Positions 54,511 through 64,000 of a DNA stretch of 64,000 nucleotides are shown in pieces; within the stretch, counting starts at the first letter, position 1; the number at the start of each line of letters is the position of its first letter. Origin of the DNA: Erinaceus europaeus. Its lineage: Eukaryota; Chordata; Mammalia; Eulipotyphla; Erinaceidae. A program made the translations under genes and the position numbers. The stretch lies in contig NC_080171.1 of NCBI RefSeq assembly GCF_950295315.1, positions 37,059,782-37,123,781 of the forward strand. Reading direction: 5' to 3'. The notes beneath the pieces were generated by a model. It searched no databases. It was not told the DNA's origin and was given only the letters and a program-made list of their open reading frames with translations.

Positions 54511-54916
54511 AATGGGAAAATCTGACTCAGGAATTGTAGTTTCACACCTATACTGATGCTACAAGAAACAACAAATTTCCCAATGTGAAAACTTCCGTAC
54601 TGTTAAGAAAGATAAATCTTGTTCAGCATCTTGCAAAATGGGCAGAGTTTAACTAAAATAGAACCACAGATTACTACAAATGGTAGGTTTTTATTGTGTT
54701 ATTCTATCTATTCAGTCTGAGGTTATGATCTTCAGTGATATCCTTGGTAGGTGTTAGGCAACAGAAATATTATAGTTGTAGCATCCTGCCCATTGTCTTA
54801 GAAAAAATAAATACTCTGAAGTCTCTCCTATTCACTGCTGAATATATGAGTTGGGTCTGTTGAAGTAACAGAAATTTCTTATTTCATTAATGTAAACAAT
54901 AAGCTTACATTCTTTT
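54511..54916. other. No repeat or gene recognised
   Basis: Ordinary AT-rich sequence. Confidence 0.4.
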
Positions 54917-55078
54917 AAAAATATATTTATTATTATTATTATATTATTATTATTATTAATTACCAGAGCACTGCTCAGTTCTGGCTTATAATAGTGCTGG
55001 GGTCTAAACCTGGGGCTTTTTGTGTGCTAAGTTTGAAGGTAACCCTTTGCATAACCATTAAGCTGTCTCCCCACACAC
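54917..55078 (-). mobile_element. SINE type D with (ATT)n tail
   Basis: Minus strand D: TATTATTATTATT tail (54927-54957), 'accagagcactgctcagttc' and 'gcataaccattaagctg'. The ATT repeat is the expanded tail. Confidence 0.85.
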
Positions 55079-55191
55079 TCATTCTACCCTTAAATATTGT
55101 CTTCTCCAAGTCAAGAATTCTTTGTTAATCTGCTCAGAAGACTCAAAGGTAAATTCATCTGCAACTTTATTGCTTTAAAAAAAATCAATGA

Positions 55192-55222
55192 GGGTGGGGG
55201 GGAAGGGGTGGGTGGTGGGGAT
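55192..55222 (+). repeat. G-quadruplex-type tract at L1 truncation point
   Basis: GGGTGGGGGGG, GGGG, GGG and GGGG runs with 1-4 nt between them. The insertion's 5' truncation lies exactly at its first G-run. Confidence 0.85.
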
Positions 55223-56409
55223 GGGACACAGTCTTTTGGTGGTGGGAGTGGTGTTTATGTACAATCCTATTAAAGTGTAAACATTATATAAACCACTATT
55301 TAATTAATATGAGAGGCGAAAAACTGATGATATGTCTAGAATTTCTTAAAACACAGACTGAGTCTTTTAAATATACAGGCTGTCTTTGATATGTTTTCTC
55401 CCAAAAGCCTAGACCAGGGAGAACAGAAGCAACTGATAGCACAGCTATATACAAGATGCTGGGTACTATACCCCAAACCCTATCAAAGGGACTTTCCAAA
55501 GTTAACCCTATCACCAAATAATGTGATGATAACAATAACGATCCATTGTCTTCTTGAACCCTAAGACAACAGGAACCTCACATTTCCACTATAGAGTCCA
55601 TATTTCCCCCAGTCCTGGAACCTTAGGATGGGGCCCACTTTTCTGCATGCTGCTCTCAATTCAAATCAAATGATATTGCATCCGCGGATCACAACCTAAT
55701 CAACACAATGTGTGCCACCACAGCATGCTTCACTTCAGACTTTGACCAGAGACTTCAGGTGTGGAATGACAACCCTTCAGCTTCATCACTCGGGTGAGAC
55801 CTTTCCTTCCATAGTATTCTCTAATTCCATTCCAGGTGTTCCACTCCCCAATAAAGTCCCCAAACCTAGATATAGTCCAGGTCCCCTGAGATAGAGCATA
55901 GGTTCACCCGTGCCCATAAACTAGGGGAAAAATATATACCTGAAAGCAGAAGTACACAAGTGCATTCAGAGAATACCCCCAACACTCCATCTGCACTATT
56001 ACAGTCTTTAGGTCCATGATTGTTCAACAATTTGTTTGGCTTTGTATGTTAACTCTCTTTTCAGCCACCAGGTTCCAGATGCTGACCAGACTTCCCTGGA
56101 CAGACGACCTCATCAGTGTGTACTAGAGTGCCACTTCCTCAGAGCCCCACCCTACTAGGGAAAGAGAGAGACAGACTGGGAGTATGGATCGACCAGTCAA
56201 CACCCATGTTCAGAGGGGAAGCAATTACAGAAGCCAGGCCTTCCACCCTCTGTAATCCACAGCGACCCTGGATCCATACTCCCAGAGAGATAGAGAATGG
56301 GAAGGCTATCAGGGGAGGGGGTGGGATGTGGAGATCGGGTTATGGGAATTGTGCGGAATTGTACCCCTCTCATTCTATGGTTTTGTTAATGTCTCCTTTC
56401 TTAAATTAA
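55192..56409 (+). mobile_element. L1 long-type 3' UTR, near-complete short form, with TSD
   Basis: Starts in the G-rich tract and runs 1.2 kb to the A tail. Target duplication AAAAAAAATCAATGA at 55177-55191 and 56410-56424. It is the cleanest example of the whole long UTR (short form), and aligns with 3680-4915. Confidence 0.95.
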
Positions 56410-56424
56410 AAAAAAAATCAATGA

Positions 56425-58719
56425 ATATTTTCAACATTTTTTGAGAAACTTGGGGGGGAAAATCTTTTCTTTTTCAAAACTTTAGTTTCTTTAAAGTCAC
56501 TTCACTTTTTATCTCTTTAATTTTATTTTTCTAAGATTACAAAGTTAATGGCCATTTTTCTATCATCCTTTGTGATCCTTTCTCTTGATTTGGGGACTAA
56601 TGACCTTGAATTTTCTGTTTTAATCTTAGAGACAAAGTGCTATGAATCATTACTGTAAAACTTCTAAATTATAAGTAGATATATATTAAATACAGATAGG
56701 TTTTCTTTTACATATTGTAGACATTTAGTTGCCCTTTGTAAATAGACATAACTTTTGAATTCTAGTGCACAGAATTAAATTTATCTTACTTTACTGTAGC
56801 ATTATGCTATTGATATAGCCATTGATTCAAATTCATCCTTATGCTTTATTTTATTTAATATTCTTCCCCTCAAAGTCATCCTGTTTATATGCTTATGCTT
56901 TGGATCTGCCTGACAAATTTTATTATGTATTTTATTTTTATGTATATCAATGTATAATATCTAGCAATATTTTGCAGTACTTTATTTGTTTGTATAAATA
57001 GCATAGAACTATACAACCTCTAGTTTACTGTTAATAACATTTTGATCTATTTTCATTAATATATGTGCAACTTTTATTCTTGGAAATCTATGTAGTAGGT
57101 CCACATATGAATATTTATAGCGTTTGGTTTTCCATTTATATAATTCTAGTTTGTTTTATTCACTTTGATAATTCAAACAATGTTATCATTAGCATTCTTG
57201 TACATGTTTCTTTGTATGCCAGGATAAAATATCTTGTCAAGTATACACTTGACTGTGCAATAGCTGGGCTTTATAATATACACACACTCAATTTCTGTCG
57301 GTGCTGCCAAATTATTCTTCAAAATCACTGCACCATTTTCTCTCCCACAGAACTGCACAAAGGTTCCCATTTCTCTACTTCTTAGTCCTTGGTTTATTTT
57401 ATCTTGTCATTCTTTCTTCCCCACTGGTCACATATTAGTCATTAAAATCACTCTCATAATTTGAGTTTTGTTTTCTGATTTGTTGGTCATGACAATGATT
57501 ATACTTTATCCCCTCAGAAAGCAATTTTCTCAACCCGTCTTGGGTTGTGACTGACAGCATGCATTATTTCTTATTTAATTCCATTTGAAATTTATCACTA
57601 TCCTTTCAAGGAAGAGAAGAAAACCATATAAGTGGTGCAATTTCCTGTGATAGCATTTCCTAAAAAACTGTGAAAAAAGATCTTCGTACTTCTCAAACTC
57701 TTGCTAGCAGCATTTTTCTCTAAATGATCTTTTATGATTTATCACTTTTTATTGAATGATTCACTCACACCTCATTTGCTTCATTGTACATAATGCTATT
57801 TGTTCAAGTGTAACATAAATTCCCCTAGCAAAGGAGAAATAAAATCAACAGGAAAGATTAATTTTATTTTTCCAGCAATCACTTTGCCACTTCTTAAGTT
57901 GCTGACATGTATAAGGGACCCAATATCCTCAGCCTGTCTTGAGGCCTAGGCATGTTCCCTTTTTATCTTGGAAGTAAAACAAATGAAATAGTCCATCTTG
58001 TTAAACACTCATTCAGATTCCACTCTCTATGTGATGGGCTTCCTACAACTACTACGTAAAGAAAGTACCAATTGAAACTGGCCCTGCCATAGAGATTTTT
58101 TTTTTACAAAATATGAATAGTACTAAATACCTTAAAGTAAATCGATTTCAACTAAAAGTATTTTAACCTTCTTTTAGGTCAAGAAATAGCAATTTTCCGA
58201 GCTTCACTGTAACCTGAGAATTAATCCTAAGAGGCAGGTGTGCACTGCATACCTCATTTGTTCCATGGAATTCACTGAAAATGCCTTTGTCTTTGTAGCC
58301 CTTTTTCCTTTCTTCAGCCTATCCTTTCATATCAGATATTCCTTCACAAATTGGAAATTCTTTAATTTTCTTTAGAAACGAAATTAAATTAGGTTAGATG
58401 CAAGGGCAACATGGAATGTAAGTCAGATCTACATGTGGTAACCTAGAAAAGACTCCTGGTCCTTCTACAGATGAACAAACTGCGATTCTTAGACGTATTA
58501 GTCTTTAGTGGTATTCATAGCTGAGGTTATGATCGGTATGGTATTAGCCTTGGACATAGGACATACATATGGAATGGAGGAGAAAACAAATGAATTACAT
58601 AATAAAAAAATATGGCAGACAATGATGATTACTTCAAACTGCCTATGCGATATATGAATGACACCTCTGACTGTGGGGTCTCCTGTGTATGGGAGAGTTG
58701 CAAAACAATAATACTAAGA
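56425..58719. other. Long SINE- and L1-free unique interval
   Basis: No young repeat, no exon with splice context. Frames such as 57065-57385 lack protein character. It is the start of the most repeat-poor part of the window. Confidence 0.5.
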
Positions 58720-58940
58720 ACTAATAAATTATTTGTTATGTAGCTTGAATTATCCCTACAGATACTTTGTCAGCTTATTTAATGCTTCTAACACTATGAA
58801 TTAATAGTATATTAATTGTATACACATTTAATGACAATAACATTCAGAATTTAAGTAAGTAATCCAGGATCACACAAGTAAGGAACAGAATTCAGTGTGA
58901 CCTAATATTATAATAACCCAGAATCACTGCCTGTTGGCTT
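58720..58940 (-). mobile_element. MIR, minus, long copy
   Basis: Order of conserved blocks on plus: 'attatttgttatgtagct', 'agcttatttaatgcttctaa', 'aatttaagtaagtaatccag', 'gatcacacaagtaagg' and 'gaacagaattcagtgtgacc', as in antisense MIR ('aagtaacttgcccaaggtcacacagctag'-type region). Ancient mammalian SINE. Confidence 0.8.
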
Positions 58941-59094
58941 AAAAAATTGTACTCATGTGTCTCCATAACCTAAACAGTTTCATGTTTACACCTTGCTCGC
59001 TCCCCCAAAACACATACATTTTCTTGAGAGGTGCCTATCCCAAGCAGGCTGTGTAAGTAATTATTCCCTAGAGCGTAGCCACCAGGCAGTTTTC

Positions 59095-59337
59095 CTTCTT
59101 CTTTTTTTTTTTCTTTCTTTTTCCCACCATAGCTGTGTCTAAAAAATGAATTCACCACTCCCAATGGCTTTGTTGTTGTTCTGATAGAGGCAGTGAGAGC
59201 CCAAAAGGGAAGGGGTCAACAGAGGAGAGAGCTCTGTGAAGCCTATGAAGTTAAACCCCTGCTGGTGGAGGCCAGGCCTTGATCCCAGGTCCTTGCACAA
59301 GGTGTATGTTCTACCAGGTACCCCACCACCCAGTCCC
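59095..59337 (-). mobile_element. SINE type A2/B, minus
   Basis: 'gaattcaccactcccaatgg' (A2 block), purine tract, diverged body, B-box and head 'ggtaccccaccacccagtccc'. The only full tRNA-SINE between 56.4 and 63.0 kb. Confidence 0.82.
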
Positions 59338-61454
59338 AAGTTTTCCTCTTTTACTCAAAGTGAATAACAACCCTACATCTGGAATCATTAAAGTTACAAT
59401 GTTCAACTTTTTGACTGTTAAAAGCCCTTATCTTTTCTATTTTCACTTTTATTAAGTACATTAGACAAACTTTGCAGAAAGACAAGGATCACATTATATA
59501 TCCTTACTTTTTTTTTTTTTTTCTGTACTGGATCTTGAAATGTTAAATAAAAGCCTGTTTTTCTAGCACTGACACCAGAATAGAGTGTGAGTCAGTCCAT
59601 GGAATGAGGTATTGGTCATATAAAATCAGTCAGTCCCTGAGCTGCCCCCAGCTCCCGATTCTCAGATGACTTTTATTCTCCCTGGTACATTATGTCACTT
59701 TTTCCCTTTCTGAATATGATGCATTAACTCATCACTAATATAACTCTTCTTTCCTGGGTCAAGGGAGACTTTATTCTGACATATTGGTTTGGAGAAGGAA
59801 TGGGAACAATTATTTATTTAGAAGGATGACTCAAACTTTCATGTTTTCATTTATTTTTTCCACCACCCTCTCCAAAGTTCTGAAATGATGATCTGAGAAG
59901 ACTATTGGGTTAAACAGACACATGTTATCTCTGCTCCGTGCTGTCAGTTGTATCTCTCCTCTTTCACTTACTCATTAAAAAATAACCCAGTACCAGTCTA
60001 TACGGAGGAATTCAACAGAATGAAGAATATGTGTTGCACCTGGGAAAATAAGTCATGAAAATCAATGTACTAAGGACAATGATAATCTTATTCTCCAAAG
60101 TAACTAGAGAAATAAAGCATGGCAAGTCCAAATCATTAATATCTAATTCCATATGGCAGGTGATAATAGTGTATTATAATTTTTAAAGAACAAAAGATAC
60201 AATCTTAACATCAATGCAGGGCTAGTAAAACCCCCCAAAATGGCTCATCCTACCAAGGCATCAGATATTTAAGGTATCTAGGATGACACTGCTCCCACAA
60301 GCATGTGTGTAAATCTAGCCCTAGTGCAAATTCTAAACACCCTGAGTGAACAGTAGGGGCCAGCAAGACAGCTCTTTTAAGAAGGTGCTTGTTTTATCAT
60401 GCATTTCCCCCCCCCTTTTATTTTAGGAGAGCTGTCAGACAGAAAGAAGAAAGTTAGGAAAGTGGCTTTAATTCTAGGAGGAGGAGAGTATTTAATTCAG
60501 CTGGAATTTTCCCCTTTCTTTTGCATTTTTGTTAACACAGCTGCTCAGGATGAGATATGATTTCATTGTACTTACTGTAACTAGGTACAAAGCTAGAAAT
60601 ATGGGGAAGAGTTATCAAGACTGCTTCTTAATTTGTATAAATTTCTGACAGTGAGGGTAGAAAAGTTGGACAAGATCAAAAGAAGACTATTATTAAGGTG
60701 AAATATTTGGGGGAGATGAGCAGTCAGAGTAATAGGGACCAGGTAAATAATCTGAGAAATCAAAAGACACTATGAAGCTTTGTCTCCCAGGAAGTTAAGT
60801 AGAGGCATGATACTAAGCCTGGCCTTCTCTTCTTGGTAACAATGAACCCCATCATCCCCTCACCCCCCCCCTCAATCAGTGTACCTAGATCAGAACTACA
60901 AGAGGCTTCTGGGAACCTTACTGTTCTAAGAAGATTGAGGGCAACCCCTCAAGTTGAAAAGTAGAAAATTCTTTAGGTTCTGGACTACACTGATTTAGCA
61001 AGATATTCAGAAGATACTGTGAGAAGTACAATTTGAATCTGTCAACTAGAATACTAGCTGTGTCCCTCAGGCATTAAAGGAAGCAGTCTTTGTTCTCTGT
61101 TAGCATTTACTTTGCCAAAAGCCATGAGGGGAGATGAAAGCCAGACTTCAGCAGAAACCATGAGTCCTGAAGCAACATTTGAGCTTTAAATCATTCTCAC
61201 ACTGATTTCCAGCACCCAAGCTTGTCTTTCCAAGACCAGTTCCACACCCTTCTTTATCAGAATCAACTTAGAGAAAAGTAGGGACTAGAGATCACCTCCA
61301 GCTATGAGAATAAGATTCTACTGATCAAAGCTCATTTTCCTGATACAGACATCTTTCAATGCCCTCAGCTTTCCTTCCCCTTTGTCTTTCTACAGCTACA
61401 CATCTTTCAAGACCTAACACAGATCAGGTCTCTTCCTTGCCTGGGAGGCAGATA
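59338..61454. other. Long unique interval
   Basis: A tRNA-like head fragment of type E lies at 60355-60402 ('ggggccagcaagacagctc'), and C runs occur at 60406-60416 and 60863-60873. No exon recognised. Confidence 0.45.
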
Positions 61455-61600
61455 GTCCTGAGCTCAGACTGTGACTTTTCTCACTTTCAAGCTTTAGGCA
61501 AGTTATTCACCCTTTTTGAGTCTAAGACACAGGCCCTTAGGACTAAACTCACAAAGTTACTCTGAGGATTAAATGACTAAATGTGTGTATGACATACATT
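61455..61600 (+). mobile_element. MIR, plus
   Basis: 'ctcagactgtgacttttctc', 'aggcaagttattcacccttt', 'gagtctaagac' and 'ctgaggattaaatgacta' follow the MIR order of 'gggcaagttacttaacctct...gaggattaaatgag'. Confidence 0.8.
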
Positions 61601-61904
61601 TTGTAGTTGCCACAGTGTGTGGTATAGCTGAGGTGCCCACTAAAAATGATTATGTGTGTGACTCCCCAGTGATTCTAGCTAAGTACTCATCATATCTGTT
61701 GTTAAAGAAGAAATCTACAGGTCAGGAAGGATTTGAATCATTAAATAATTTAAAATAAAGGTCCGGTTATTTTTGTGTTGAGCAAGACTAGACTTCGTTT
61801 CTTTTTATTAGTGTTATCATTATTATTACAAAAATGTTAAAGCTACTATTTAATGCACACTTTTATTATTCTACTTAATCTTTTCAGCAGCTTTGCTGTA
61901 ACTG

Positions 61905-62440
61905 TTTTGGTTATTTGTAGAAATTATCCCAAAACTTAGCACTTTAACACAGCAACTAATTCAATATACCTAATTCAATTACAAATTAAATATATTCATT
62001 TAATAAACTTCATGAATTTGTGGTCAAGTAATTTGAACAGGGCTCAGCAAGATAATTATTCTGCTCCACATGGCATTGACTGAGGTCACTTGGGGTATGC
62101 ATCTGGTGGGTAGGCTAATCTGTAGAATTTAAGACCTCATTCACACCCTGCATATGCTGGGATGGCTGGAAGCATAAACGCTATTGGGAATGTGAATTGG
62201 AAATGCTGACATAAAGCTTCTCCAGCCTGGTAGTTTCAGCATACTTAGACTTTTTAAATGACAGATCGGGCTTCCCAGTAAGCCAGGAAGTAGAAACTGC
62301 CAGTCTTTCAAGGCCTGTGCCCAGAAATTAAGAGTGTCATGTCTGCCATATTCTATCAGCCCAAGCAGTCACAGAGCCCACTTAGATTCTAGTGGAGGGA
62401 ACACAGACTTTATCTCTTGATGTTAAAGAATGTATAATCC
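61905..62440 (+). mobile_element. Ancient mammalian repeat ~535 bp, family unassigned
   Basis: Begins 'aaattatcccaaaacttagc', then 'gaacagggctcagcaagata', 'tgactgaggtcacttggggt', 'gggcttcccag', 'gtctgccatattctatcagc', 'agcagtcacagagcccactt' and 'tctagtggaggga'. I recognise this as a common, old interspersed repeat in mammals but will not name the family from memory. A 5' fragment is at 35776. Confidence 0.65.
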
Positions 62441-63073
62441 TATTTAATCAGCTAATTGATATTGTTATCATTTTGAAAATATAGTCCAAGTTCCATAATA
62501 GTAAACTGATTTTCCCAAGATCATACCTAGTGTTGAAAGATAACTGATCCAGTCTGTGCAAATGTTAATCAATCAGTTGTTGATTGATTTTTTTCTCCAT
62601 CCTGCTACCTCCCCCAAACACATACACACACCAGAAGAGTTGGAAATGAATGCTCATTCAAGTAGTTCTGTTACCTTCATCAAAGAGTGCCATGGGAATT
62701 GTAATGGCAATCAGTTTCCCCTCTGCAATTGGAAAGTCGGTTAATATATTGGCACTAATACAGCACCTCTTCCCATCACAGCCAGAATTGGCTGTTACTG
62801 TTATAGTTGGGTTATGGCCACTTCTCCATCCTTTACAAAATTTAAGTCTGTGATGTTCTCGTCAAGGGAAAAGATGATGGAGTTACAGTGGAGCAGTGAT
62901 TAAATTTGCCCAGCAACAACCCGTAAATAACCTACACATTCCATTTGCCTGCTTTGATTTGGTCACTAACTTATACAAACGGCTGACTTCCAGTGGAAAA
63001 AGAGCCCAGAGCTTGGGCAGAGGATCACAATGCAGAGGAGAGGGGAGAAGGAAATCATAAAGGAGGCAGCTTG
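62441..63073. other. Unique interval, possible conserved DNA
   Basis: 62485-62545 has a weak antisense-MIR look ('ttttcccaagatcatacc'). 62560-63000 has balanced composition and no repeats; TTGATTGATT-type motifs at 62578-62590. Confidence 0.4.
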
Positions 63074-63086
63074 GTCTCAGACTTTT

Positions 63087-63366
63087 TTTTTTAATTTGCT
63101 TTTCCCCCCTTTTCTTGCCCTTGTTTTATTGTTGTTGTAGTTATTATTGTTGTTGTTGCCATTGATGGATAGGACAGAGAGAAATGGAGAGAGGAGGGGA
63201 AGACAGAGAGAGGAAGAAAAAGAGAAACACCTGCAGACCTGCTTCACCGCCTGTGAAGAGACTCCCCTGCAGATGGTGGTCTGGGGGCTCAAACTAGGAT
63301 ACTTACACCAGTCCTTGTGGTTTGCACCATCTGCACTTAGCCCACTGCACTACCGCCTGACCCCCA
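63087..63366 (-). mobile_element. SINE type A with 13-bp TSD
   Basis: Minus A with 'ttgttgttgtagttattatt' tail, purine tract, 'acctgcttcaccgcctgtga' and head. Flanked by GTCTCAGACTTTT at 63074-63086 and 63367-63379. Confidence 0.95.
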
Positions 63367-63379
63367 GTCTCAGACTTTT

Positions 63380-64000
63380 AATGACAAGACATAAGTAGAC
63401 AGCCATATCAAGAACAATTTTAAATTGGCTTTACTTTCTCATGCCCTTTAAAAGTGTCTACTGAAAAGCTCATCCCTCCTCTGCCCACACTCGACCTGTG
63501 GCAGGTGGACTAGAATAGCTCACTTCTGTTCTGTTGGAATTTTATTGTAGAATCTAGTCTTTGTGTGGGCAAATGATTTCAGTGGAAAGGAGCAAGAATA
63601 GGAGGAGCCATTATTCCTGAATATCAAGATGGGTCTGATTATGAAGGTTCTTCTTACTTTTTGTTTTCTTATTGGGTTAGGGCCTCAAACTCTGTTCAAA
63701 CTTAAAACACATTTGCACTTTTGCTCTAAATGCCACCAAATGGTTATTGGTTGATGAAACAGAGTGAGAGAACTGAAAAGAGCTAGACTGAGAAAAAGGA
63801 ATGTATGTCATCCAAAATGCACTGACAGAGAATGCCTGCCAATTAGCACAGGTTTGACTCTTTTTGTAAAATAACAGCCATGAAAAAATGAAACAAGGAC
63901 TTTATGAAATCCCTCCACCTGCAATCACAAATCAGCTTGATTTTTCAAGCTGTGTTGTCCCTTTTGGTTTGACGTTAATTCAAGGAAAGGACGTTTCAAT
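63380..64000. other. Unique interval to window end
   Basis: No repeat or exon recognised; balanced composition compared with the AT-rich parts of the window. Confidence 0.4.

Overview
This is a repeat-rich, AT-rich, intron-poor-looking stretch of mammalian nuclear DNA with no intact protein-coding gene. The most numerous repeats are tRNA-derived SINEs whose left part carries RNA polymerase III A- and B-box-like blocks, followed by a pyrimidine-rich stretch (Tct/cc runs ending in 'tctctgtcctatcc') and an A-rich tail. This pattern matches what I remember of the ERI-type SINEs of hedgehogs (Erinaceidae), so the likely source is a hedgehog such as Erinaceus. That species call is inference from repeat style, not from a gene. 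I use five working SINE labels: A (long, AAC/ATA-rich tail; A2 adds a 'ggagcagtggattc...accctggagg' 3' block), B (tail in ATAAATAAATAAAG), C (short, 'cagcacatgtaccagag'), D (short, 'accataagccagagct') and E (short, 'gtagggtg...ccttgccatg...').

The second large component is L1 LINE sequence, in at least 15 5'-truncated pieces. The best copy (about 51540-53945, +) keeps most of the ORF2 reverse transcriptase (FADD motif) and the C-terminal region, broken by frameshifts and stops, and ends in a short 3' UTR with a perfect G-quadruplex motif. A second L1 3' UTR type is far longer (about 1.2-2 kb). It occurs as copies at 2908-4921, 14614-15385, 19775-20598, 31430-32985, 34012-35395, 40815-41310, 46440-47365 and 55192-56409, and exists in two structural forms that differ by a segment of about 790 bp. 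Two related solo LTRs (17689-18097 and 41513-41931), one with exact 6-bp target duplication and TGTTG/CAACA ends, mark a class II endogenous retrovirus family. A third, unrelated LTR-like block lies near 12.2-13.0 kb. A truncated 7SL RNA pseudogene lies at 28220-28435. Ancient MIR, L1M and one unassigned old repeat are also visible.

The most unusual region is 50.67-51.37 kb on the minus strand. Two protein-like blocks there are bounded by good splice signals (a GTAAGT donor and a polypyrimidine-AG acceptor) in compatible phase but contain stops and a frame change. I read this as the relic of a spliced gene (a candidate unitary pseudogene), hemmed in by a SINE and an L1. A hairpin with a 16-bp stem lies just downstream.

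Non-repetitive DNA is concentrated in 0.5-2.2 kb (with a cluster of five TAATTA homeodomain-type sites beside an E-box), 12.99-14.6 kb, 42.2-45.0 kb and above all 56.4-63.1 kb, which is strikingly poor in young SINEs. These are the best places to look for regulatory sequence. Overall the window looks like intergenic or large-intron DNA.
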